A program made the position numbers and the translations under genes. 41,330 nucleotides of DNA, taken from a virus. Where the stretch lies: positions 1-41,330 of the IMG/VR virus record IMGVR_UViG_3300049846_001501; one strand, written 5' to 3'. The notes below the pieces were generated by a model, which had not been told where the DNA came from, searched no databases, and was given only the letters and a program-made list of their open reading frames with translations. Positions 24,195 to 33,442 of this stretch are shown here, piece after piece (within the stretch, counting starts at the first letter, position 1; every line of letters begins with the position of its first letter).

Positions 24195-24899
24195 ATGCCA
24201 TTTCCTAAAGATTTTGGTAACGATACAAGCATAAATCTTCACGGATTTAGAAATATAATAAACGATGTATCTCGTCCATATCTCTTTATGGTTGAAATGC
24301 CAAATATTGATACCGATGCAAGAAAACTAACAGCTTTTGCTGCGTCAACATCTATTCCAGCATACGAATTAAATGTTGATGAATTTGAATTCCAAGGGGC
24401 GAAAAGAAAGGTTGCCAATGGTGCATCTTTTTCTGATTGGAGTGTAGAGTTTGTAACAGACCAAGTATATTCACTAAGAAGTAAAATATTAGCTTGGATG
24501 TCACAAGCATTTGATCCCCACTTAGGCTCAAATGCTTCGCCACATTCATACAAATACGATGGTGTAAAGATTCATCAACTATCAAGAACTGGCGAAAAGG
24601 TTCAAACTTATCAATTTATAGGTTTGTTTCCAAAATCTTGTGGACAAATAGAATTAGGGCACGATAAAACAGATTATTCAAAATTTACAGTTACCTTTGC
24701 ATATGATTATTTTTCTGTAGACACTGGTAATTTACTTGAGAAAGGTATCCAATTAGCAACTGGTACAGATACTCAAAGTGGATTTAGTACCAGTGGTGTT
24801 GTTGGTAGAGCACCAAAGGCTGGACAACCACAGAATAATATTCAAGGCATATTTGATGTATATGGTGGTCAAACTAAACCAAATATACCACTCATATAA
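24195..24899 (+). CDS. Second tail-tube-like protein, paralogue of gp19
   Basis: The protein has 234 residues behind AAAGG. It follows gp19 segment by segment: MPFP start, SRPYLFMVEMPNID, SIPAYELNVDEFEFQ, DWSVEFVTD, TYQFIGLFPKSCGQIELGH, FAYDYFSVD. It has a different Pro/Gly-rich C-terminus. The two are clear duplicates. This copy uses ordinary AT-rich codons and lies beyond the hairpin, so it is probably made in smaller amounts. It may form a special ring at the tube end, as T4 gp48, gp54 or gp3 do, or be an alternative tube subunit. Confidence 0.85.
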   Translation: MPFPKDFGNDTSINLHGFRNIINDVSRPYLFMVEMPNIDTDARKLTAFAASTSIPAYELNVDEFEFQGAKRKVANGASFSDWSVEFVTDQVYSLRSKILAWMSQAFDPHLGSNASPHSYKYDGVKIHQLSRTGEKVQTYQFIGLFPKSCGQIELGHDKTDYSKFTVTFAYDYFSVDTGNLLEKGIQLATGTDTQSGFSTSGVVGRAPKAGQPQNNIQGIFDVYGGQTKPNIPLI

Positions 24900-24941
24900 T
24901 AAAAAAAATCTGTTATAATTTATAAAATTCAAGGAGTTAAT

Positions 24942-25733
24942 ATGACTGATAGACCTACTTTTTCGTTGGTTGATTTAAAGAAAGCTTATGCTACCAAATC
25001 TTCCCCAGAAAATGCTGTTAAACTTTGTTATACACAAAAAGAAGTTTTCGTAAGACCTTTAAAAATTAAAGATAAAAAGGAAATTCTTAAAGCAATTGAA
25101 TCAAAAAACGAAACCATTATCAATAAGGCTTTAGATGAAGTTATTGAAAAATATGTCGAATATTCCGATGGTTCTAATTTTAATGTCAGTACTTTAACAT
25201 CACAAGAAAGATTCCAATTACTTGTTCATATTAGAGTATCTGCTGCTGGAACAACAGCAAAAATAGCCCACGAGTGTCCAAAATGCGGTCATGTCAATAA
25301 AGATATAACTTATGATTTGACAAGCATGTATGTTAAAAATTACACTAAACCAGAAACAGGCGACTCAATTTCTTTAGCAAATGGTAATATTAAAATAAAA
25401 TTAGGCCCAATGACTAGAGATAAAGAAATAGAAATAGAAAAATATGTTAAAAAAGCAAAAATAGCTACTACTGCTGAGAAAAATTTTGCTTTGATGGCTG
25501 GCGTTATTAAAAGCATAACTATGCTTCAAGATGATATTGAAAATGAAGTTAAGTTATCACTTGATGAAACCATTGATTTCTTTGAGAATCTTCCAGCTAT
25601 TGAATTAGATAAACTCCTTGATTACTTTAAGAGTACAGACTTCGGTGTTAAAATGCCATTTGAATTCAAATGTGAACAATGTAACCACGAAGGAGAGGAA
25701 GAGGTTAATATAGCTGTTTTTTTTATCAGCTAA
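24942..25733 (+). CDS. gp26: gp26-like hub protein / tape measure chaperone with zinc sites
   Basis: The protein has 263 residues (T4 gp26 is 208), behind AAGGAG. The layout resembles the T4 baseplate protein family: VFVRPLKIKDKKEI near the start, then LTSQERFQLLVHIRVSAAG. CPKC (112-115) and CEQC (244-247) probably bind one zinc. In T4, gp26 helps hub and tape-measure assembly. The gene ends GTT TTT TTT ATC AGC TAA, a run of eight T (25717-25724). A -1 slip there would bypass the stop and continue into the next ORF. It also ends in a TAATG overlap with it. Confidence 0.72.
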   Translation: MTDRPTFSLVDLKKAYATKSSPENAVKLCYTQKEVFVRPLKIKDKKEILKAIESKNETIINKALDEVIEKYVEYSDGSNFNVSTLTSQERFQLLVHIRVSAAGTTAKIAHECPKCGHVNKDITYDLTSMYVKNYTKPETGDSISLANGNIKIKLGPMTRDKEIEIEKYVKKAKIATTAEKNFALMAGVIKSITMLQDDIENEVKLSLDETIDFFENLPAIELDKLLDYFKSTDFGVKMPFEFKCEQCNHEGEEEVNIAVFFIS

Positions 25734-26011
25734 TGTTGATGGACACATGCTATAAAGCTGTCCTCAACGAATGTATTGAATTGGTGGTATGGGCTGCTCC
25801 TTGTATAAATATATTGGAGATAGATGAAATTGATCTCCATGAATTTGATGTTTATAGGAAAATATTTAAGGAGAAGTTTGATGCCGAATCTAAAAGTAAG
25901 CAAGAGTTTATTAAAAACACATTTGAGTTTGCAAGAAAATGTGTTGAAACTATCTGTAAGACAATTGCTGGAGCTTTTGGCACCAAAACCAATACAAGTA
26001 ACCTAAAGTAA
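25733..26011 (+). CDS. Small ORF before the tape measure; possible frameshift extension of gp26
   Basis: The protein has 92 residues if started at the TAATG overlap. It is helical and acidic with several Cys. It lies in the -1 frame of the gp26-like gene and stays open back through the T8 run, so slippage would give one protein of about 356 residues. A short protein plus its -1 extension just before the tape measure is the arrangement of tail assembly chaperones in many phages (lambda G/GT, P2 E/E'). The alternative is a separate protein translated by coupling. A TATAAATA at 25804-25811 lies inside this ORF and is probably coding. Confidence 0.65.
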   Translation: MLMDTCYKAVLNECIELVVWAAPCINILEIDEIDLHEFDVYRKIFKEKFDAESKSKQEFIKNTFEFARKCVETICKTIAGAFGTKTNTSNLK

Positions 26012-26015
26012 TATT

Positions 26016-29000
26016 ATGGCAGCTATATCCTCTAATGTAAACGATCTACTCAAAAAAACAGACATGGCAAAAGATCTTGCTGAGTTGGAGAGAATTCGTA
26101 AACTCATGGAGGATTTGAGTAAAAAACAAGATAAGCTCCCAGACGAATTTGAAAAAAATCTAGAAGAACTTAAAATTGAAATAGAAATTCTTCACAAAAG
26201 ATCTTCAGTATATGTTCGTGAACAGCTTGAAAAAATGATTATTCCGTTTGTTGCGGCAAACGAAGCGGTAAAAGATAATTTAATTGAAGCTTTTGATAAT
26301 ATTACATCATCCTTTAAGGATCTTGGTAAAGATTTTTTAGAAAACAGTAAACAAACACAAAAAGAAATTGAAGATAAATTAAATAAAGTTGGTGATTTTA
26401 TTGGTGAAAAAGTAAATGTTGCTAGTCAATTCATCAATAAAAATACTTTAGGTCAAGTTAAACATATGCTTAACTTCTTCGAAAGTAAATTATCCGTCAT
26501 TTCAACAAATTTATCTTCTCTTACTGGTGCTGTGAAAAATGGGTTCAGTAAACTAAAAAGTATACTATTTCATCCAATGGAAGTTTTAAAAAGTTTACCA
26601 CAGAAAATATTATCTATTTTCTCGTTTGTTATAAACAAAATAAAACAAGGAATTATATGGGCAATTAGAAGCACATACACATTAATTGTTGGAACTATAA
26701 AATATGCATTGCTCTACACCGTAAAAATATTAAAAGGAATAACATGGGTTGTTGGTAAGGTTTTTCAAGGGTTATATTTTGTTACTAAATTTTTAGTATC
26801 TTTAGTATTTAAAGCCGTTGTGAAAACACTATCTTTCATAATGGGAGTATTGTGGGGAGCGGTTAAGACGATTTCCAAATATGTTATGATTGTTCTTTAT
26901 GAATCATTGAAATTTGTAGCAAAAACTGTTTTTGGTGTTGGTAAATTTGTCATTAAAACAATAATAACAGCAGTAATAACCGTAATAGCATCTGCTCTTG
27001 CTCCAATTATATTAATGATGGCTGCTATATTCTTAGTTGGTTGGTTAATGAGCGAAAAATTCAAAGAATATAAACAAGATTTTGCTGATTTCTTTGGTGT
27101 CGGTAAAGAAGCAAATAAAGGTAAAACTGGGTTTGGTAAGTTTGGTGATTGGATCTTTAGTATATATGAGAAAATAAAAGATTTTATAATGGGTACAGCT
27201 AAAGAAACTTATGAAAAATACTCAAAAGCCTTCAACGAAACTAAAGAAACTTTCGGTTCGTATTCATCAGAATTAGTTGAAAAGATGAAAGGTTCAAATA
27301 AAGAATTAAATGAAGGAATTTCGAATGTTTTAAATTCATCAAAAGATACACTTGATGCATTTGCAAAGAAAGCTGGTGGTGGTCTTTTTAGAGAAAAAAC
27401 ACCAGAAGAAAAAGCAGTTGATAAAGCAAGAGTTGCTCTTTCTAATGCTAAAAATAATTTAGAAATAATAAGATTAGGGGGAAGTGATCAATCCGAAGAT
27501 GATGCTATGGGAATGATTCAAGTAGCTAACAAATCTTTAGAGCAAGCGGTAGAAAATTTAAATAATGTTAGTCTTGAAGAACCAAAAGAAGAAGAACCTA
27601 TATGGGTTCGTGTTTGGACTATTTTAAAAGAAAAATGGAATGAATATGTTTGGGAGGGTGGACTTGCTTTAGGACCAAAGCTTCAACCAATAATTGATTA
27701 TGTTGATGATGTATTTAAAGATATTAAAGCAGTTGGGTTCTGGCAATATTTAGTTAATAAAATGGACGAAGGCTTGAAAAGCTTTAGGGATGCAATATTT
27801 CCAGAATATAAAGATAAATCGTGGACAGAAATTTTTTCTATTTTTTATGAAGACTTAAAACAAAAATTCTTAACATTCATTTACGATCCCATCATAAGTT
27901 TCTTAAAAACTATGTGGGATGGCATTAGTAAGTTTTATATATCTACAATCGATACTATTAAAAATGCTATCATGCCTATTATAAAATATTTTGAAAAACA
28001 AGGCTGGGCTGATAAAGGCACGTCTTCATCTTTTAGAGAAGCTATGGTTACTGCAAAAGCACCAGCTATGGAAATAGGGAATAAATTAAATGATATTATC
28101 AGTGAAAGAAATTTATCTAAACAACAAACACAAGATGCTGATAAATTTGCATTATTACAAAAAAATGAAAAAGATCCTTCATCGTTGACGGATGACGAAA
28201 AAGTAAAAGTGGCTGAATATTCTAAAAGTTCAAAATTTTTTGAATACGAAGGCACTTCAAAAAGACTAAAGACATCAGAAGAATTTAACAAATCTCAAGA
28301 AGAGAGAGCCAATACATCTAGAGAAATGCCCGTTGAATTGGGTGGAATTGTAAATGAACTTATAAAATCTAGAATAATGCAGTCTGTTTTGTTTGATGTG
28401 AATAATAACCCTTCTTTTAAAAATATGGTTATCGCTAGTGAACCAGAAGTTGCTGCATATGTTGCATATGCATACAGTAATATATGGAATAAACATAATT
28501 TCAAATCAAATAGCGGTCAATCCCTTTTTACTGATATTCCGTATGTTGGGGATGATGTATCTGGTCGATATTTGGGTTTATATTCTTATTTAAGTGGGAA
28601 CGAAGAGAAACTTAAAGATTCTAATAGCATTCTTTTTAAATATAGAAACCTATTAGGAAAAGAAGATTACGATTCTTTAAAAACATTAAATAGCAAAACA
28701 TTTGATTATGGTCGTAATATACAAATGTTATTAGACGATAGTACAAATCAACGAGATATACCGATATTAGAAGCTGGTTTGAGACATGCATCTATAGATG
28801 GCTTTTTTAAAGAAAATTATGCAGATGCCCTTGATGATCTTAACACTTTAACAGCAGCAATGTTATTATTACCCGCTGCGGGTCCAGTTGGTGGGACCGC
28901 TGGGAGACTTGCTATGGCTGGATTCAAGAAATTTGGTGTCCAAGGAGTTTTAGCTTTTATGAAGGGTCTTGGTTGGGCTACCGAAAAGGGAGGTAAAGCA

Positions 29001-29414
29001 TTAGCCGCATGGAAAGCAGCTAATGCAGCATCCGAAATTTTTGGCGACGTGGGAAAATACTACAATGCAAATTCAAAAGCAGTATTTGGATTTGCTAAAG
29101 GTGGTATTATTAAACCAGCAGATGGTGGTCATATAATAAATGTTGCTGAAGCTGGTAATCCAGAAATAGTATTACCATTAAATAGTGAAGGTATTAAATT
29201 TATTGGTGATATGGCAAATCAAATTAATCCTATTAGCATCGAATCTTCTGGAAATAAAACTGACGATGTTTTGGAAAAAATTGCATCATTAATAGATTCC
29301 AAATTACCAAACACTGGTTCAGTTAAGACTGCCCCAGCAGATAATATAAGATTTAGCGATAGAACACAATTCGATATAATTAGACATATATCTATGGGGA
29401 CATTAAGTAAATAA
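26016..29414 (+). CDS. Tail tape measure protein
   Basis: The protein has 1132 residues. The N-terminal 190 residues are helical and coiled coil. About 195-350 is a long run of hydrophobic helices, as is usual for tape measures and often tied to DNA entry through the inner membrane. About 350-900 is mixed helical. The C-terminus has GGIIKPADGGHIINVAEAGN followed by PEIVLPL, the typical tape-measure ending (AEAGPE..LPL). It is almost twice T4 gp29 (590). At the usual 0.15 nm per residue it would span up to about 170 nm. It begins four bases after the preceding ORF without a good ribosome site, so translation is probably coupled. Confidence 0.88.
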   Translation: MAAISSNVNDLLKKTDMAKDLAELERIRKLMEDLSKKQDKLPDEFEKNLEELKIEIEILHKRSSVYVREQLEKMIIPFVAANEAVKDNLIEAFDNITSSFKDLGKDFLENSKQTQKEIEDKLNKVGDFIGEKVNVASQFINKNTLGQVKHMLNFFESKLSVISTNLSSLTGAVKNGFSKLKSILFHPMEVLKSLPQKILSIFSFVINKIKQGIIWAIRSTYTLIVGTIKYALLYTVKILKGITWVVGKVFQGLYFVTKFLVSLVFKAVVKTLSFIMGVLWGAVKTISKYVMIVLYESLKFVAKTVFGVGKFVIKTIITAVITVIASALAPIILMMAAIFLVGWLMSEKFKEYKQDFADFFGVGKEANKGKTGFGKFGDWIFSIYEKIKDFIMGTAKETYEKYSKAFNETKETFGSYSSELVEKMKGSNKELNEGISNVLNSSKDTLDAFAKKAGGGLFREKTPEEKAVDKARVALSNAKNNLEIIRLGGSDQSEDDAMGMIQVANKSLEQAVENLNNVSLEEPKEEEPIWVRVWTILKEKWNEYVWEGGLALGPKLQPIIDYVDDVFKDIKAVGFWQYLVNKMDEGLKSFRDAIFPEYKDKSWTEIFSIFYEDLKQKFLTFIYDPIISFLKTMWDGISKFYISTIDTIKNAIMPIIKYFEKQGWADKGTSSSFREAMVTAKAPAMEIGNKLNDIISERNLSKQQTQDADKFALLQKNEKDPSSLTDDEKVKVAEYSKSSKFFEYEGTSKRLKTSEEFNKSQEERANTSREMPVELGGIVNELIKSRIMQSVLFDVNNNPSFKNMVIASEPEVAAYVAYAYSNIWNKHNFKSNSGQSLFTDIPYVGDDVSGRYLGLYSYLSGNEEKLKDSNSILFKYRNLLGKEDYDSLKTLNSKTFDYGRNIQMLLDDSTNQRDIPILEAGLRHASIDGFFKENYADALDDLNTLTAAMLLLPAAGPVGGTAGRLAMAGFKKFGVQGVLAFMKGLGWATEKGGKALAAWKAANAASEIFGDVGKYYNANSKAVFGFAKGGIIKPADGGHIINVAEAGNPEIVLPLNSEGIKFIGDMANQINPISIESSGNKTDDVLEKIASLIDSKLPNTGSVKTAPADNIRFSDRTQFDIIRHISMGTLSK

Positions 29415-29423
29415 AGGAAAATT

Positions 29424-30848
29424 ATGACTGACGAAGCCCAAGCCGCAGCAGATAGAAAAGCATTAAATGCTTATTATATCCCAACAATCGAATCTTGTTG
29501 GGATTACGGTATTACCAGAAACACCCCATTATTACCATTTATTGCTTCTTTATTACCGTATTCTTTCTTAAGAGGAGTGCAATATGATACAAAGATTTTT
29601 AAGGTGGCTGAATTGGTTGCAAACGCCAGGCATCTTTTTAATTCCTTTACTGGAAAATCACCTAGTTCAAGAAATGAAATTATTTTCACGGTTCTAGGAG
29701 GAAAAGATGAAAAAAAATTAGAAGAACTAAATATTAGCATACCAGAACCAAGATCAGGTCCTAACGGAGAGATAACAGTTGAACAAAAACAAGTTCAAGC
29801 TGTAAACGAGGAGCTAAAAAAACTTAGTACATTTTTAACTGGTAAAGAAATACATATAGCTGCTGAAGGTGATTCTGATTTAACCATGAGTATAACAAAT
29901 AATTATGGAGATGGTGAAGACATAATAACTCAAGTAATACAAGGAGCGGGTGAATTAATTAAAAATGTTAATGAAGCCGTGAGAACAGTTCAAGGGGAGT
30001 TGGGGAGTAAGGGACTCAACATGACCCCATATCAAGAAGCAAGATATAAAGGTTCAAATTTCGGTGAAGTTACAATAAACTTTACATTATTTACAAAAAA
30101 TAACTATGTTAGAGATATACATATTCCCTTAACATTTCTAAAAAAATTATGTTTGGCTCGAAAATCAAATTGGCCTGCCGATGCTGAAAAAGAGATAGCG
30201 ATAGATCTTTTAAAAGCACAAAATTTATGGCAAGAAAAAACTGATCAATTAGTTGATGAAAGGATTCCCGCCGCCGCATTAGAAGCAGCTAAAGGGGCAA
30301 TAGCTTTTGCTGATAAAAGATTCAAGGTTGTTGAGCCACCACCATTGCTTAGTGTTGAACATTCTGCTAGATTATTTTTTATGAACAAAGCAGCTATTGT
30401 TGATTTTACATATAAACCAGAAGGCCCTTGGGTTAGAGTAGAATATGATGGACTTTTTGGGAAGCTTTTTAGTGGTGGGCTTGATATAAACTCATCGGTA
30501 GGAAGTGCTTTAGATAGATTACTACAAGATGTATATGTTAAATTCCCCAATTACCCAACCATGTGTTATCCAACTAGAATAAAATGCACATTAAAACTCA
30601 GAGAAACAGCATTTATAACTCTAGAAGACCATGCAAAGGAAGACTTAAAAAGAATAGGCACTATCACAACTAGCATAGCTAAATCATTAGCAGATCCAGG
30701 TAGTATAGCTGGGGCTGCTATAGCTGGTGGTATAGCCCAAAATTTAGATATTTTAGCACCCGATATCAAGGGAGTTGGTGATTTATTATCTGGTGGTAAA
30801 TGGGTGCCGCCAGGTGAATCTATGTCTGGAATCCCTGGATTTTTATAA
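29424..30848 (+). CDS. Probable baseplate/tube-junction protein (gp48/54-like candidate)
   Basis: The protein has 474 residues behind AAAGGA. It starts with a helical part and a hydrophobic segment (LLPFIASLLPYSFLRG). The central region has YKGSNFGEVTINFTLFTKNN, beta-like, and the C-terminal third has the strands PTRIKCTLKLRETAFITLED, which resemble the tube-like cap proteins at the tail base. A Gly/Ala-rich tail follows. Its position between tape measure and gp53 fits a tube initiator or hub-associated protein such as T4 gp48, but I cannot align it with confidence. Confidence 0.5.
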   Translation: MTDEAQAAADRKALNAYYIPTIESCWDYGITRNTPLLPFIASLLPYSFLRGVQYDTKIFKVAELVANARHLFNSFTGKSPSSRNEIIFTVLGGKDEKKLEELNISIPEPRSGPNGEITVEQKQVQAVNEELKKLSTFLTGKEIHIAAEGDSDLTMSITNNYGDGEDIITQVIQGAGELIKNVNEAVRTVQGELGSKGLNMTPYQEARYKGSNFGEVTINFTLFTKNNYVRDIHIPLTFLKKLCLARKSNWPADAEKEIAIDLLKAQNLWQEKTDQLVDERIPAAALEAAKGAIAFADKRFKVVEPPPLLSVEHSARLFFMNKAAIVDFTYKPEGPWVRVEYDGLFGKLFSGGLDINSSVGSALDRLLQDVYVKFPNYPTMCYPTRIKCTLKLRETAFITLEDHAKEDLKRIGTITTSIAKSLADPGSIAGAAIAGGIAQNLDILAPDIKGVGDLLSGGKWVPPGESMSGIPGFL

Positions 30849-30857
30849 GGATAAATC

Positions 30858-31262
30858 ATGCCATCAAAAATATTAGGAGCAATGCTCCAAAGTAAAAATA
30901 ACTTTCCTTCCGTTTTTTCTACAATAATGTATGATTTGACCAACAAACATCCAATAAAAGACATATGGAAAGATTTATCAATTAATATAAAGCAAGAGGA
31001 AAAGAAATCCGATTACCTTTTCTTATACCATGAATTTAAACAAAGTGATACTATTGAGTCCTTATCAGAAACATATTATGGTAATATTAATTTGTGGTGG
31101 CTAATTCTTCTAACGAATGAGGTTAATGATCCTTTTGATTATAAAGATACTTTTTTAGAACTAGGGGCTGTTAAAATATTAAAAGGAGAACATATTCCAA
31201 AATTATTAAATACTATTCAAGAAAAAAATCAACTTTTCAATTATTTGAGCAACCATGAGTGA
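30858..31262 (+). CDS. gp53: Baseplate wedge protein gp53-like
   Basis: The protein has 134 residues (T4 gp53 is 196), behind AAGGAT. The central SDTIESLSETYYGNINLWWL followed by ILLTNEVNDPFDY is the LysM-like core found in gp53 and in small baseplate proteins of other contractile phages. It has a short basic N-terminus with FPSVF. In T4, gp53 joins neighbouring wedges around the hub. Its stop overlaps the next start by eight bases, indicating coupled translation with the hub gene. Confidence 0.78.
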   Translation: MPSKILGAMLQSKNNFPSVFSTIMYDLTNKHPIKDIWKDLSINIKQEEKKSDYLFLYHEFKQSDTIESLSETYYGNINLWWLILLTNEVNDPFDYKDTFLELGAVKILKGEHIPKLLNTIQEKNQLFNYLSNHE

Positions 31263-32655
31263 TATTCTACAAGAAAGATATGATCATATAACACAAATGC
31301 AACTTTATGTTGCATTGCTTAGGCCGTCTGATGTTAGAACATTTAATTATCAAGCCGCCGCAAATTTTCCAACATTAATGGGAATAACATCGTTTGTTGA
31401 TTACATTGAAATTGAGAATTCAATTGATTTATCTTTTAGAGTGGGTAGAGTTGTTTTAAACGATAATGTTGATAATAGATCAACATTTCCAATTGTAGGA
31501 AATGAAGTTTTATACATTGAATATTCACATATTGATTCAGCAAATGCATTAATTCCATCCAAGAAAACTGGTTTCTTTAGAGTTATGTCTGTTGAAGACA
31601 TGGCATCTGTGAATGAAATTGGATCAAGTAAAAGATACACAAATAGAAAAACAGTTTTAACATTGGCAGAGTATCCATATGTTGATATCTTAACATTTAA
31701 TACAAATTCAACAAGTTACGGGTGGGATGGTGGTAGTCTACTTTTACCACCCGCTGGCCCAAAACCAATAAGTTCTATAGTAAGTGATTTCTTTACGGGT
31801 ATAACAAATAGAGAAAATACAACCACAATGGGTATATCTTTGTTTAGTCTCCCATCATCAGATGTACTTCCGTTTGATCAAATAAATTATTACTCACCAA
31901 ACTGGACAATATTAAAAAATATTAATTTTCTTAAAAAAATGACTTCCTCTTTTATTGGAGATCATTCTTATTATTATTTAAATTGCGAAGCTGATAGAAT
32001 AACCTTCTCTTCTCTTTATTATGGGTTTTTGAGTCCTATTAGTATAGCAAACAAAACAGCATTTATGAGTCCAGAAATTTATAATAATTCACCGATAGTT
32101 AAACCAACTATGAATGATTATGCTAACACTATTATGGATGTGAAATTCATAATGGGAAATAATTTAGGAAGTTATTGTAATGGTTTCTCTGGAATAACCG
32201 AATTTTCGTTTGACTTTGTAAAAGGACATACTTTCTTTGCAAATGATTATAGAAGTTTCAAACTAAAAACAAGTTCAAATGATTTATTTTATATTAATCA
32301 CCAAAAATTTGGAAATCAAAATGGAAAAATGGCATATACTGCATTTACAAACGAAAAAATAGTGAATAACCTTAAAAAATATGAATATGCTAAAAAAAGT
32401 TTCAATTCTATGATTTGTGAATTAACTACTTTTATAAACTGTGGTATTTATTTAGGTCAACCAGCAGATGTAATAGTTCCAAGTTCATTTGCAGAGAGAG
32501 ATTTCGTAGATCCAGTGTATGGTGAAAATTGGTGTATTTTTGGTTATAAGGACATAATTTCTGCTGGCAGAGGTATTCGTAAGCTTACCTTGAAGAAAGA
32601 TAGTACTTGGGTTCCTTATGGTGGTCTTTTCGGTACAATGATGCCTTTTAATTAA
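31255..32655 (+). CDS. Baseplate hub protein, gp27-like
   Basis: The protein has 466 residues (T4 gp27 is 391) and overlaps gp53 by eight bases. The N-terminal half is beta-rich, with GNEVLYIEYSHID, a FFRVMSVEDM strand, and RKTVLTLAEYPYVD, as in the tube-like domains of gp27/gpD hubs. NWTILKNINFLKKMTSSFIG is the usual helix-strand after which the second tube domain starts. The end AGRGIRKLTLKKDSTW is also typical. The hub trimer joins tube and spike. A gp5-like spike lysozyme is not in the window. The assignment is from fold-like pattern and position. Confidence 0.6.
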   Translation: MSDILQERYDHITQMQLYVALLRPSDVRTFNYQAAANFPTLMGITSFVDYIEIENSIDLSFRVGRVVLNDNVDNRSTFPIVGNEVLYIEYSHIDSANALIPSKKTGFFRVMSVEDMASVNEIGSSKRYTNRKTVLTLAEYPYVDILTFNTNSTSYGWDGGSLLLPPAGPKPISSIVSDFFTGITNRENTTTMGISLFSLPSSDVLPFDQINYYSPNWTILKNINFLKKMTSSFIGDHSYYYLNCEADRITFSSLYYGFLSPISIANKTAFMSPEIYNNSPIVKPTMNDYANTIMDVKFIMGNNLGSYCNGFSGITEFSFDFVKGHTFFANDYRSFKLKTSSNDLFYINHQKFGNQNGKMAYTAFTNEKIVNNLKKYEYAKKSFNSMICELTTFINCGIYLGQPADVIVPSSFAERDFVDPVYGENWCIFGYKDIISAGRGIRKLTLKKDSTWVPYGGLFGTMMPFN

Positions 32656-32657
32656 TA

Positions 32658-32665
32658 TATAAATA
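32658..32665 (+). promoter_or_regulatory. T4-type late promoter core TATAAATA
   Basis: An exact octamer two bases after the hub stop, only six bases before the next ATG. A transcript would begin at or near that ATG, so the first gene may be leaderless and the promoter may chiefly serve the genes beyond. Confidence 0.6.
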
Positions 32666-32670
32666 AGGTT

Positions 32671-32955
32671 ATGGCTAATAAATATAATTGGGATTCTTGG
32701 GACAATTTAGATGATTATCGAACAGATGATACATGTCCAGATATAAATGATGTAGAAACTCCAGCAACAACTGGTGGTGTCTCTTTACTTGAACAAGATT
32801 TGGCTGAACGTAACAGATATCGTTATGGGTATTATCTCCCAGGTAGCCCAGAGGATTTGGCAAAACCTAGAGCTACCCCAAGAATTGAGTCCATAAATAT
32901 ACTACATACAATTGAAATGCAAGTTTTTATAAGAGGAAGAAGTTCACATGGCTAA
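32671..32955 (+). CDS. Unknown small protein
   Basis: The protein has 94 residues and follows a late promoter directly. AAGG is only two bases from the ATG, so initiation is weak or leaderless. The N-terminus is acidic and aromatic (YNWDSWDNLDDY); the rest is Arg/Pro-rich. Its stop is overlapped by eight bases by the next gene, which supports it as real. No family is recognised; a baseplate-linked role is possible from context. Confidence 0.6.
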   Translation: MANKYNWDSWDNLDDYRTDDTCPDINDVETPATTGGVSLLEQDLAERNRYRYGYYLPGSPEDLAKPRATPRIESINILHTIEMQVFIRGRSSHG

Positions 32956-33442
32956 TTTAATAGACTCTGATTTTAGACAAGGTGACTCAGTTACTATTGA
33001 GGCTAATAATAAGCCATTCGTAGATTTTGAGATTCCAGCAGAAAGCAACGATTATCGTTGGTGTGACTTTTCAAATATTAAAATATTTTGTCCACCAGAT
33101 AATGTAGATTACAACAATACAAATTTAGTTGATCTTCCACCAACTGAAATAGTTGTAGATGGACCAATGAAGATAAATCCAGCTAGAGTTGGATGGTACT
33201 TCTATAGATTTCAACTTCCATGTGATGCTCCAGTTGGTGTTTGGAAAGTTGAAATAACTCTTTCTTCTTTTGTTCCTAATGGAACTTCAACTGATTCAAC
33301 TACCGTATGTACAACTGGAAGTCCTATTACTGGTATGCCAACTACTGGGAGTCCATCAATTACTGGTGCCCCAGAAGGATATGAATTAGCTTCTGCTGTA
33401 TCTGTTCACTTTTTTAGAGTTATGAGAAAAGAAATTTACTGA
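32948..33442 (+). CDS. Unknown beta-rich protein with a Thr/Gly/Pro linker
   Basis: The protein has 164 residues and overlaps the previous gene by eight bases. Residues 1-118 are beta-rich in an Ig-like way (DSVTIEANNKPFVDFEIP, then VGWYFYRFQLP and VGVWKVEITL). Residues about 120-142 repeat TTGSP/TGMP/TGAP units, a flexible linker within what looks like a strand pair, and the chain ends with VSVHFFRVMRKEIY. The stop TGA is part of the next extended -10 element. A minor baseplate or fibre-attachment protein is possible; no family is recognised. Confidence 0.6.
   Translation: MANLIDSDFRQGDSVTIEANNKPFVDFEIPAESNDYRWCDFSNIKIFCPPDNVDYNNTNLVDLPPTEIVVDGPMKINPARVGWYFYRFQLPCDAPVGVWKVEITLSSFVPNGTSTDSTTVCTTGSPITGMPTTGSPSITGAPEGYELASAVSVHFFRVMRKEIY

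Noticed and set aside
25804-25811. TATAAATA inside the ORF before the tape measure
   Set aside because: It encodes CysIleAsnIle in frame, is 200 bases from the tape-measure start, and can arise by chance in AT-rich coding DNA. Not listed as a promoter.
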